Positions 28,740-37,296 of a stretch of 64,000 bases of DNA are shown here, one piece after another. How positions within the stretch are numbered: the stretch's first letter is position 1; each line of letters opens with the position of its first letter. Both the position numbers and the translations under genes were made by a program. The stretch lies in NCBI GenBank assembly GCA_050246915.1, contig JBFWVD010000012.1, forward strand, positions 1-64,000, read 5' to 3'. The notes beneath the pieces are model-generated. The model was not told the DNA's origin. It did no database searches and worked only from the letters and a program-made list of their open reading frames with translations. Source of the DNA: JBFWVD01 sp050246915. GTDB taxonomy: Bacteria; Actinomycetota; Acidimicrobiia; Acidimicrobiales; Ilumatobacteraceae.

Positions 28740-29942
28740 TCATCGTGACCCCGCTGCCGGTGGGTCGAACCGCTGGTCAGCAGCGAGCCGCTCGGCCTCG
28801 TCCCGCACCAGTCGCAAGGGGCGGCCCAGTGCCGCGGCCGCAGCACGCACGTCCTCGAACTCGGCCTTGGCGGTTCCGGCGCTGTGCTTGATGGCGATGG
28901 CGTGGCCTTCGATGGTCACGGTGCTGAACGACCGCTCGGCCATCCATCGCTGCGAGTCGGTGGAGCGCACTCCCAAGGTGCCGGTCTCGTCACGCAGCAG
29001 TCGCGACAGTCGATCGCGATCAGCGGGTGAAGACAGCACGTGCACGGTATGGGCGGGACGTCCCTTCTTCATCACGATTGGCGTGACCCATGCGTCGAGG
29101 GCGCCAGCGCCGATCAGTCGATCGATGGTGTGGGCCAACACCTCACCCGTGAGATCGTCGACGTTGGTCTCCAGCACGACCACTGGCTGTCCGGCGTTGT
29201 CCTTCCAGTGCGCGTCCGACCTCGTGCCGATCACCACCTGCGTGCAGTTGGGTCGGCCGCTCAGTTCACGGCCACCTGCGCCATAACCACTCGAGCTGAT
29301 GGTGATCTCGGGCATGGGTCCACGCAGATTGCACAACGCAGCCATGAGGGCCGCTCCGGTGGGGGTGGTGAGTTCGAGCGTCTCGTCAACGGCAACGACG
29401 GCAAACCCTTCGAGGAGTCTCGGCACCGCTGGTGCAGGGTTGGGTAGGACGCCGTGCGCGGCCCGCACCGTTCCGGTTCCGACGGCGATCCGCGAGCAGC
29501 CGATGTCGTCGATGCCGAGGATCTCGAGCGCGCAGCACACACCGACGATGTCGACGATCGCATCGAGCGCGCCGACCTCGTGGAAGTGCACCTCGTCAAC
29601 GCTCACCCCGTGCAGCCGCGCCTCGACCTCGGCAAGCTTGGTGAACACCGCAATGGCACGACCCTCGACGCGATCGGGCAACTCGCCGGCGCGGATGATG
29701 CCGACGATGTCCGACAGCCCGCGGTGCGCGTGTTCGTGTCGGCAATCGACCTTCGCACGCGTGGCCGACATCCCGGCGCGCAGCACGCGCTCGGCGGCGA
29801 GGGTCCAACCGGGGACGGCGAGACGAGCGAGCATCGACCTGATCTCATCGACGGGAGCGCCCGCGTCGATGAGCGCACCCAGCGCCATATCCCCGGCGAT
29901 CCCGCTCGGGCATCCGAACCATGCGATGTTTCGATCGCTCAT
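28740..29942 (-). CDS. larC: Nickel pincer cofactor biosynthesis protein LarC
   Basis: A 400-aa protein that inserts nickel into the pincer cofactor precursor (CTP-dependent cyclometallase in the family). It starts NIAWFGCPSGIAGDMALGALIDAG. The typical VHFHEVGALDAIVDIVGV, GTGTVRAAHGVLPNPAPA and VVLETNVDDLTGEVL motifs are all present. Unlike Lactiplantibacillus, where larC1/larC2 need a frameshift, this is one uninterrupted frame. The ATG overlaps the larB stop (ATGA). A larE or lactate racemase larA gene is not in the window. Confidence 0.93.
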   Translation of the reverse strand: MSDRNIAWFGCPSGIAGDMALGALIDAGAPVDEIRSMLARLAVPGWTLAAERVLRAGMSATRAKVDCRHEHAHRGLSDIVGIIRAGELPDRVEGRAIAVFTKLAEVEARLHGVSVDEVHFHEVGALDAIVDIVGVCCALEILGIDDIGCSRIAVGTGTVRAAHGVLPNPAPAVPRLLEGFAVVAVDETLELTTPTGAALMAALCNLRGPMPEITISSSGYGAGGRELSGRPNCTQVVIGTRSDAHWKDNAGQPVVVLETNVDDLTGEVLAHTIDRLIGAGALDAWVTPIVMKKGRPAHTVHVLSSPADRDRLSRLLRDETGTLGVRSTDSQRWMAERSFSTVTIEGHAIAIKHSAGTAKAEFEDVRAAAAALGRPLRLVRDEAERLAADQRFDPPAAGSR

Positions 29943-30697
29943 GCGCGTGCTCGCGTGTTGCTCAACAGACGAGCCACTGCGCACGCCGCTCCGTATCCGT
30001 TGTCGATGCCGACCACGGTGATCCCCGCTGCGCACGACGACAACATGGCGAGCAACGCGGTGACGCCTTCGAACGCCGCGCCGTAGCCGACGCTGGTGGG
30101 CACGGCGACGACCGGTGCGGACGTGAGACCACCGATCACCGAGGCGAGCGCTGCCTCCATCCCGGCGACAGCGACGACAGCATCGGCCGCAGCGATCTCG
30201 TCGATGTGGGGCAAGATCCGGTGAAGGCCGGCAACGCCCACGTCAGCGAGCAGACGCGGTGCAAACCCGTAGGCGGTGAGGACCGCCGCACATTCCGATG
30301 CCACCGTGAGATCGGCCGTACCGGCGCAACACACCACCACCGACTCGGGTCGAATGGTCTCCATCGGGTTCCACACCACCAGCGAACCGTGCGCGGTGCC
30401 ACTCGGGTGAGCGGCGAGGACCGCCTTGATCTGAGCATCCGTGGCGCGGGTGAGCAGTACCGGGGCGCCGCGACCGGCCGACAGCAACTCGCCGACGATC
30501 CCGACGCAGTGCTCCGGGGTCTTGCCCGGCCCGTAGATCGCCTCGGGCATCCCCTGGCGCAGTTGGCGGTGATGATCGACCCGTGCGTATCCGAGGTCGG
30601 CGAAGGGCAGGCGGCGCAGGGAGCGGGCGGCATCGTCGGGCGACAGGTGGCCGCTGGCCACGTCGTCGAGCAAAGCCCTGAGAGCGTCGTCGTCCAC
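29939..30697 (-). CDS. larB: Nickel pincer cofactor biosynthesis protein LarB
   Basis: A 252-aa enzyme with a C-terminal AIR-carboxylase (PurE-like) domain. LarB carboxylates and hydrolyses nicotinic acid adenine dinucleotide in the first step of the Ni-pincer cofactor. Visible marks are the N-terminal helical part (LRRLPFADLGYARVDHHRQ), PEAIYGPGKT, the core VVCCAGTADLTVASECA and GMEAALASVIGGL..PVVAVPTSVGYGA. It overlaps larC by 4 bases, so they are co-translated. It is divergent from the prephenate dehydratase gene with about 20 bp between starts. Confidence 0.93.
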   Translation of the reverse strand: MDDDALRALLDDVASGHLSPDDAARSLRRLPFADLGYARVDHHRQLRQGMPEAIYGPGKTPEHCVGIVGELLSAGRGAPVLLTRATDAQIKAVLAAHPSGTAHGSLVVWNPMETIRPESVVVCCAGTADLTVASECAAVLTAYGFAPRLLADVGVAGLHRILPHIDEIAAADAVVAVAGMEAALASVIGGLTSAPVVAVPTSVGYGAAFEGVTALLAMLSSCAAGITVVGIDNGYGAACAVARLLSNTRARA

Positions 30698-30716
30698 GCC
30701 GTTATCCTTGCCGGTC

Positions 30717-31664
30717 GTGCCAGCTCATGCCGCCTCAGCCCTGACCGTCGGATACCTCGGGCCCGCCGGCACATTCACCGAACAGGCCCTACGGAGCCAG
30801 AGCGACCTCGCGGCGGCCCGGCAGGTGATGTACGAAACCATGCCCGACGTGCTCGACGCGGTCGCCGCCGGCGAGATCGATCTGGGATTCGTGGCCATCG
30901 AGAACTCCATCGAGGGCACCGTGCACCTCACCCAAGATGGGTTGGTGTTCAACCACGATCTGCTCATCGTGCGAGAGGTCGTATTGGACGTGCAACTGTG
31001 CTTGCTCGCGAAGGCAGGCACGGCGCTGACCGACGTGACGTCGGTGTGGTCAATTCCGGTGGCCACCAGCCAGTGCACCGCGTTCTTACACAAAGAACTG
31101 GGGTCGGCCCGATTGCAGGTGGCCAACTCGACCGCGGAGGCAGCCGAGCGCGTGGGCAAGGACGACGCCAAAGGACAGGCGGCCATCGGCACGGCGCGGG
31201 CGGCGGAGCTGTACGGGCTCGAGATCTTGGCCACCGACATCGCCGATGCCGACGGCAACCAGACGCGGTTCGTCGTCATCTCTCGTGACGGCATCCCTGC
31301 ACCGACGGGCCACGACAAGACCACCGTCGTGGTGTACCAGAAGGCCGACGTGCCGGGTTCCCTCATCTCGATCCTGCAGGAGTTCGCGGCGAGGCGCATC
31401 AACCTGTCCAAGCTCGAGAGCCGGCCGACCAAGTCGGGCGGACTCGGCGACTACTGCTTCGTGCTCGACGCCGTCGGCCACATCAACGACGAGATCATGG
31501 CCGACTGCCTGCGGAGCCTGAAGGCCAAGCAAGGCGGCGTGAAGTTCCTGGGGAGCTACCCGGCCGCGGGACATTCAGCCGAGAGCGCCCGGGCGCACGC
31601 TGACGCCGCATGGGCCGAGGCCGACGATTGGGTCGAATCGCTGCGGGCGCGCGTCGTCGACTGA
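30717..31664 (+). CDS. pheA: Prephenate dehydratase
   Basis: A 315-aa enzyme of phenylalanine biosynthesis (prephenate to phenylpyruvate). The PDT domain (about 10-190) contains VGYLGPAGTFTEQAL, VAIENSIEGTVHLTQD and the catalytic T-R-F in NQTRFVVISRDG. An ACT domain follows (about 200-280, VPGSLISILQEFAARRINLSKLESRP in parts) that would bind Phe for feedback inhibition. It ends with an Ala/Glu-rich tail. GTG at 30717 is taken as the start; a TTG nine bases earlier is possible. Its promoter must lie in or next to the start of divergent larB. Confidence 0.93.
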   Translation: MPAHAASALTVGYLGPAGTFTEQALRSQSDLAAARQVMYETMPDVLDAVAAGEIDLGFVAIENSIEGTVHLTQDGLVFNHDLLIVREVVLDVQLCLLAKAGTALTDVTSVWSIPVATSQCTAFLHKELGSARLQVANSTAEAAERVGKDDAKGQAAIGTARAAELYGLEILATDIADADGNQTRFVVISRDGIPAPTGHDKTTVVVYQKADVPGSLISILQEFAARRINLSKLESRPTKSGGLGDYCFVLDAVGHINDEIMADCLRSLKAKQGGVKFLGSYPAAGHSAESARAHADAAWAEADDWVESLRARVVD

Positions 31665-31712
31665 CCGCCTGCCTGTCCGACCGATGATCGGCCGGCAATA
31701 GGGTGCGGGTCC

Positions 31713-33320
31713 ATGTCCAGTCGGATCGATCCCACGGCGTCGCCATCGCCTGATCCATCGCTCGATCATCCCCTCGACACCGCACTCGATCCGTCATTGG
31801 TCATACCCGCTCGTGTTGCGCACTGGGCGAGCGTGGAGCCCGATCGTGCGTTCCTCGTGGAGGTCGGAGGCCGATCGCTCACCTTCGGGCAAGCGTTCGA
31901 CGAGGTCCGGCGTTGGGCCACCTATCTACGTGCTCTGGGAGTTCAGCCCGGAGATCGCGTGGCGTCATTCCTCCCCGCGTCGGTGGACGCGCAGCTGGTG
32001 TGGCTGGCATGCGGATGCATTGGCGCGTGGGAGGTGCCGGTCAACCCCGAACTGCGCGGTGAGATGTTGCGCCATGTGCTGACCGACTCGGCGCCCGTGG
32101 TGTGCCTCGCCCGCGACGACAATGCACATGTGCCTCAGGAAAGTGGGGTCGACGTACGGGTTGTCGCTGTCCCACGCGATGGATCGCTGGTACGCGATGT
32201 GACTCCCGCGGTGTTCGAACGACTGCCACAACCCGACGACGTGAGTTGCGTGATCTACACATCGGGCACGACCGGGCCATCGAAAGGCGCTGTCATCCGG
32301 TGGGCGCAGTTTGGCGGCATCCTCGGCCGCGTTCCGCGTCATTGGTATGGGTCGAACGATGGCGTGTATGCGCCGCTGCCCATGTTCCACGTGACTGGGC
32401 GAACGCCGACGCTCTCGATGGCCGATGCGGGTGGACGGGTTGTCTTGCGTGAGCGCTTCTCCGTCACCGACTTCTGGGACGATGTGCGCAATTTCAATTG
32501 CACGAGCACGACGGTGTCCAGCGCCGCATTGTTGATGGCACAGCCGCCTCGCCACGACGATGCCGACAATCCAATGCGTTTCGCCATGTTCGGCGTGACC
32601 GGCAGGTTGGCGTTGGCGTTCGGTGAGCGCTTCGACGTGCAAGTGGTCTCGAACTACGGCTCCACCGAGATCGGGTTCCCCATCACCAATCGCAACTGCA
32701 ACGCCGACAACGCGCACCTCGCCGGCTGGCTACGGCCGGGATACGAAGCAAGAGTGGTTGACACCGAAGGATCGTTGGTGCCCTTCGGTCAGGTCGGTGA
32801 GCTGCACATCAAGCCTCCCGATCGGTTGATGATGACGGCCGGCTATCTCAATCGGCCCGATGCCACCGCGTCAGCGATCGTCGATGGTTGGTATCGAACC
32901 GGTGACGCCGTGATGATGTTCGCCGACGGCTCGGTGCAGTTCGTCGACCGCATCAAGGACACCATCCGACGATTCGGCGAGAACATCTCCTCGGCCCAAC
33001 TCGAGACGGTCATCAACACCGATCCCGAAGTGGTGGAGTGCGCAGTGCTCGGCATCGCGTCCGACGTGGCCGGACACGAGGTACTGCTCGTGGTGCGACC
33101 CGTGAGTGTCGAGGGGTTCTCGGCTCAGACGTTGTACGAGCGGCTACGCGAGACGCTGCCCCGCCACTGCCTCCCGGCGTTCATCTCCACCCGGACCGAC
33201 GAGTTCCCCAAGACGCCCAACGGCAAGATCCGCAAGGTGGCCTTGGATGGCGAGCGCGATCGGGTGGCCGCCGGTCACACATGGGTGTCCCCTTCGGCTG
33301 TGGCTTCCCGGTCGCGCTGA
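31713..33320 (+). CDS. AMP-dependent acyl-CoA synthetase/ligase
   Basis: A 535-aa ANL-superfamily enzyme that activates a carboxylic acid as acyl-AMP and then acyl-CoA. The P-loop-like motif is VIYTSGTTGPSKGAV (about 178-192). Other marks are SNYGSTEIGFP (A5 region), GWYRTGDAVM, DRIKDTIRRFGENIS and the catalytic Lys in PKTPNGKIRKVAL. It resembles crotonobetaine/carnitine-CoA ligases, but the acid cannot be predicted. It lies 48 bp after pheA on the same strand, ahead of tRNA-Ser and the carboxylic acid reductase. Confidence 0.88.
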   Translation: MSSRIDPTASPSPDPSLDHPLDTALDPSLVIPARVAHWASVEPDRAFLVEVGGRSLTFGQAFDEVRRWATYLRALGVQPGDRVASFLPASVDAQLVWLACGCIGAWEVPVNPELRGEMLRHVLTDSAPVVCLARDDNAHVPQESGVDVRVVAVPRDGSLVRDVTPAVFERLPQPDDVSCVIYTSGTTGPSKGAVIRWAQFGGILGRVPRHWYGSNDGVYAPLPMFHVTGRTPTLSMADAGGRVVLRERFSVTDFWDDVRNFNCTSTTVSSAALLMAQPPRHDDADNPMRFAMFGVTGRLALAFGERFDVQVVSNYGSTEIGFPITNRNCNADNAHLAGWLRPGYEARVVDTEGSLVPFGQVGELHIKPPDRLMMTAGYLNRPDATASAIVDGWYRTGDAVMMFADGSVQFVDRIKDTIRRFGENISSAQLETVINTDPEVVECAVLGIASDVAGHEVLLVVRPVSVEGFSAQTLYERLRETLPRHCLPAFISTRTDEFPKTPNGKIRKVALDGERDRVAAGHTWVSPSAVASRSR

Positions 33321-33478
33321 CCCACCCCAACGCCGCGCCCTCCAACCCACCCACCCACCCCGAGGTTTGGTCACTTCGCACCGCCACGCGGTCTGTATCG
33401 GCCAGACGTCGCGCCCGACCGATGGCACCGCCGCATCGTTTGGGCTCGCGTGCATCGACGCCCCCTAAGGTTGTCGAC

Positions 33479-33563
33479 GGAACGGTGGCAGAGTGGACGA
33501 TTGCAGCCGCCTTGAAAGCGGCCGGGCCGAAAGGTCTCGGGGGTTCGAATCCCTCCCGTTCCG
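33479..33563 (+). tRNA. tRNA-Ser (anticodon TGA)
   Basis: The acceptor stem GGAACGG pairs with CCGTTCC (33556-33562), with discriminator G and CCA encoded at 33564-33566. The anticodon stem GCCGC/GCGGC encloses CTTGAAA, giving TGA. A long variable arm and a GGTTCGAATCC T arm fit class II Ser. A TTGGGC box at 33440 and CTAAGG near 33465 may be its promoter. The carboxylic acid reductase start is only 24 bp downstream, with no terminator between. Confidence 0.96.
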
Positions 33564-33586
33564 CCACCAGGCTCGAGGGGGACACC

Positions 33587-36500
33587 GTGGCCGAAGGCAG
33601 TGCAAGGCTTCCGAAGTACGTGCAGCGCGTCGTCGACATGACCGCCACCGACCCCCAGCTCCAGCAACTCGAGTCCGATGAGCGACTGTTCGAGCTGGCC
33701 GCCGAGCCGGGCTTGGAGTTGGCCGACATCATCGACATCCACCTCGGCGGATATGGCGATCGCCCGGCCCTCGGTGAGCGGGACTACGACGTGGTCCGCG
33801 ACCCGAGCACCGGGCGACACGTGCGTCAGTTCAAACCCTCGTTCTCCACCATCAGCTTCGGCGAGCTGCATCGTCGAGTCCGTGCCGTGGCCGCCGCGTG
33901 GCAGAACCATCCAATCCATCATCTCGGCGCCGGCGAGTTCATCTGCGAGCTCGGATTCGCGGGCGCGGACTACTTCACCATCGACACCGCAGTGGCCTAC
34001 GTCCGAGCCATTGGGGTGCCGCTGCAGACCACGTTGGCGGGCGCCGATCTCGACGGCATCTTCACCGACACCGCCCCGGTTGCCGTCGCCACGACCATCG
34101 CCGACCTCCCGGTCGCGGTGAAGTACACCATCAGCCACGACACGATCCGCAGCATCATCGTGTTCGACTACGACGAGCGGCTCGATGACGACCGAGAGAC
34201 GCTCGCCGCGGCACGCACGCGGCTCGCCGCATCTCGATCAGCGGCCGAGCTCATCGATGTCGAAGATCTGATCGCGTTCGGTTCTCAGCACACCTACGTT
34301 CGTCCACCGAGCCGTCCCAACGCCGACGACGAGATGACCTTGCTCATCCACTCCTCGGGGAGCACGGGAACACCGAAGGGCACCATCTACGTCGAGCGCA
34401 CGGCTCGCAACATGTGGCGGGTCCGACCGAAGAAGCTCATCCCCACCATCCGGCTCTGCTTCGCACCGCTCAACCACTTGCTCGGGCGCAGTCAGGTGCA
34501 AACGACGTTGACCCGCGGCGGGACCGCCTACTTCACGGCCATGTCGGACATGTCGACGCTGTTCGAGGACTTCCGACTGGTGCGGCCCACCGAGGTCCCG
34601 GTGTTCCCCCGCGTGCTCGAGATGGTGCATCGTGCGTTCCTGGGCGAAGTGACCCAACGCATGTCGAGCGGTGTCGACGAGGAGACGGCACGCCAGCAGG
34701 TCATGGCCGAGATGCGCGGCCACTTCCTCGGCGATCGGATCGTGATGTTCCAAGCGGGCAGCGCACCGACCACACCGGAGCTGGCTGACTTCATCCGGGA
34801 GTGCCTCGACGTCACGTTCGTGGACGGCTACGGCAACACCGAATCGGGCGGGGGCGGGCTCATCTTCCGCAACCGCATCAACTGGGACGAAGTCATCGAG
34901 TACAAGCTGCGCGACGTTCCCGAGCTCGGCTACTACACGACGGACAAGCCGTACCCCCGCGGCGAGTTCGTCGTGAAGGCGAAGCACAACTCGCCGGGCT
35001 ACTTCAAGAAGCCGGAAGCAACCGCCAAACTCTTCGATGAGGACGGGTTCTTGTGCACCGGGGACATCCTCGAGCTGCGCGGACCCGACGAGCTGTACTA
35101 CATCGACCGGCGCAACGACGTGCTCAAGTTGGCGCAAGGTGAGTACGTCACGTGCGGCTTGGTCGGCACCCGCTTCGAGGCCAACAGCGAGTTGATCCAA
35201 CAGATCTATGTGTACGGCAACTCAGCCCGCTCATATCTCGTGGCTGTCGTGGTGCCGAACCTCGACGTCGCTCGCAAGATGCTCGACGCGGAGCCCACCA
35301 TCGAATCGGTCCGTCCCCTGATCCGCGCCGAGCTGAAGTCTGTCGGTGACACGGAGAAGATGCGGTCCTTCGAGATCCCGCGTGATTTCATCGTCGAGTT
35401 CGAACCGTTCACCCACGAGAACGGGCTGCTCTCGAGCGTGCACAAGCGCATGCGACCGAACCTCCAACGTCGCTACGGCGAAGCGCTGGAGGCGCTGTAT
35501 GTCGAGTTGGAACGCCGGCAGGAGAGCGAACTGCTCGCCCTCCATCGCGACGACAGCGGTCTCAGCGTGGAGGACAAGGTGCGCAAAGCACTCGAGTCGA
35601 CACTCGGCCTCGAAGCCAGCGACACCCTCGGCACCTACAGCTTCGCCGAACTCGGCGGCGACTCGCTCGGCGCTGCGGCGTTCGCCGGTTTGCTGTCGAG
35701 CATCTTCCATGTGACCGTGCCGGTGTCGAGCATCCTCAGCCCCGCCGGCAACGTGCCCAAGTGGGCCGAGACCATCGAGATGCTTCGCTCGGGCAAGTCC
35801 CGTCCCACGTTCGCCAGCGTGCACGGATCAGGTGCGCGTGTGCTGCATGTGACCGACCTCGACGTCACCCGGTTCATCGATCGGGGCCGAGCTGAGTACG
35901 CCACGCAAACCCCGGCACCCGACATCACCCGAACCGTCCTGATCACCGGCTCCACCGGCTTCCTCGGGCGGTTCCTGTTGCTGGAGTGGCTCGATCGTGT
36001 CGCCGCCGTCGACGGCAAGGTGATCGCGCTGGTTCGTGCAGCGTCTGCCGACTCGGCGCTCGACCGGTTGCGAGCGGCGTTCGATACCGACCCGACGTTG
36101 CGCGCCCGATTCGACGACCTCTCCCACGGACACCTGGAGGTGCTCGCCGGCGACGTGGTCGACCCGATGTTCGGTCTCAGCTCCGTCGAGTACGAGCGCC
36201 TTGCCACGGAGGTCGATCGCATCGTGCACCCTGCTGCACTGGTGAACCATGTCCTCGACTACGAGTTCCTGTTCGAACCCAACGTGGCCGGCACCGCGGA
36301 GCTCATCGGCCTCGCGCTGCATCATCGGATGAAGCACTTCGATTTCGTCTCGTCCATCGCCGCAACGCGCTTCGTCGACCGATCACACGGCTGGGGCGAG
36401 GACGCTCCACTGTTGGGAACAGTGAGACTGAGCAACGACTACGGCTCGGGCTACGGCGCATCGAAATGGGCGGGAGAGGCGCTCCTGCACAGCGCCCATT

Positions 36501-37117
36501 CGCAATTCGGGTTGACATCCACGATCTTCCGCGGCGACATGATGCTGCCCCACAGCACCTACGTCGGGCAGATCAACGTGCCCGACATCTTCGCCCGGCT
36601 GTTGTTCAGCCTGGTCATCACGGGCCTTGCACCGGCGAGCTTCTACGAGCCGGGACCCGATGGTGGACGAGCCCGCGCCCACTACGACGGCGTCCCGGTC
36701 GACTTCGTGGCTACGGCCATCGCCGGTATCGGACTGTTGCCCCGTTGCGGTGTGGACACCTTCAACATGGTGAACAACCACGACGACGGCGTGTCGATGG
36801 ACAGCTTCGTCGAGTGGGTCGAGTCCGCTGGCTACCCGATCGATCGCGTGGCCGATCACGCCGATTGGGTCCGCCGATTCGAGACCGTGTTGCAGGCGCT
36901 ACCAGAAGACCTTCGCGGCGCGTCGTCGTACATGGTCATGGACTCGATGCGCGCCCTCTACCGCGCCAACCCATCGACGCCGGGCAACATGCAGTTCCTA
37001 GAAGGCCTGCGGCAGTTGCCGCAGCCATTGGAGCTACCGCATCTCACCGAGGCCATCATCCACAAGAGCCTCGCCGACCTGCGCCACCACGGATTGCTCG
37101 CCGCGTCGCCAGTGTGA
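33587..37117 (+). CDS. car: Carboxylic acid reductase (A-PCP-R)
   Basis: A 1176-aa multidomain enzyme that reduces a carboxylic acid to the aldehyde with ATP and NADPH. The adenylation domain has LLIHSSGSTGTPKGT (about 254-268). The carrier domain has LGGDSLGAAAF with the phosphopantetheine Ser at 693. The reductase domain has the NADPH loop ITGSTGFLGRF (about 786-796) and Y956-x3-K960 in YGASKWAGEAL. Length and order match Nocardia/Mycobacterium CARs (FadD9 type). It needs a Sfp-type PPTase encoded elsewhere. GTG at 33587 is preceded by GAGGGG at 6 bases spacing. Upstream frame extension runs through tRNA-Ser and is rejected. Confidence 0.95.
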   Translation: MAEGSARLPKYVQRVVDMTATDPQLQQLESDERLFELAAEPGLELADIIDIHLGGYGDRPALGERDYDVVRDPSTGRHVRQFKPSFSTISFGELHRRVRAVAAAWQNHPIHHLGAGEFICELGFAGADYFTIDTAVAYVRAIGVPLQTTLAGADLDGIFTDTAPVAVATTIADLPVAVKYTISHDTIRSIIVFDYDERLDDDRETLAAARTRLAASRSAAELIDVEDLIAFGSQHTYVRPPSRPNADDEMTLLIHSSGSTGTPKGTIYVERTARNMWRVRPKKLIPTIRLCFAPLNHLLGRSQVQTTLTRGGTAYFTAMSDMSTLFEDFRLVRPTEVPVFPRVLEMVHRAFLGEVTQRMSSGVDEETARQQVMAEMRGHFLGDRIVMFQAGSAPTTPELADFIRECLDVTFVDGYGNTESGGGGLIFRNRINWDEVIEYKLRDVPELGYYTTDKPYPRGEFVVKAKHNSPGYFKKPEATAKLFDEDGFLCTGDILELRGPDELYYIDRRNDVLKLAQGEYVTCGLVGTRFEANSELIQQIYVYGNSARSYLVAVVVPNLDVARKMLDAEPTIESVRPLIRAELKSVGDTEKMRSFEIPRDFIVEFEPFTHENGLLSSVHKRMRPNLQRRYGEALEALYVELERRQESELLALHRDDSGLSVEDKVRKALESTLGLEASDTLGTYSFAELGGDSLGAAAFAGLLSSIFHVTVPVSSILSPAGNVPKWAETIEMLRSGKSRPTFASVHGSGARVLHVTDLDVTRFIDRGRAEYATQTPAPDITRTVLITGSTGFLGRFLLLEWLDRVAAVDGKVIALVRAASADSALDRLRAAFDTDPTLRARFDDLSHGHLEVLAGDVVDPMFGLSSVEYERLATEVDRIVHPAALVNHVLDYEFLFEPNVAGTAELIGLALHHRMKHFDFVSSIAATRFVDRSHGWGEDAPLLGTVRLSNDYGSGYGASKWAGEALLHSAHSQFGLTSTIFRGDMMLPHSTYVGQINVPDIFARLLFSLVITGLAPASFYEPGPDGGRARAHYDGVPVDFVATAIAGIGLLPRCGVDTFNMVNNHDDGVSMDSFVEWVESAGYPIDRVADHADWVRRFETVLQALPEDLRGASSYMVMDSMRALYRANPSTPGNMQFLEGLRQLPQPLELPHLTEAIIHKSLADLRHHGLLAASPV

Positions 37118-37296
37118 CCATGGACGGCGGTCCGCCTCGTCCGCTCGAGCGAGCCACGGCTTTCGGCAGGTTTCGGCCACGCCTTGAGCCATTTCCGACC
37201 ATTTCACATTGCAAAACGACTACCAAGAACCCCATAAATATGACGAACCAGTGACGGGCTGCTTCATGCCAGGCGCGCCAGCACCGATAGGCAAGC

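Noticed and set aside
28699..28745. Inverted repeat GATGAC...GTCATC between larC and the GGDEF-EAL gene
   Set aside because: Loop of over 30 bases and partial overlap with the larC stop; much weaker than the hairpin at 28680-28701 and not needed to explain anything.
33038..33586. Upstream extension of the carboxylic acid reductase frame
   Set aside because: It would run through the end of the acyl-CoA ligase gene and through tRNA-Ser; the GTG at 33587 has a good SD and matches family N-termini.
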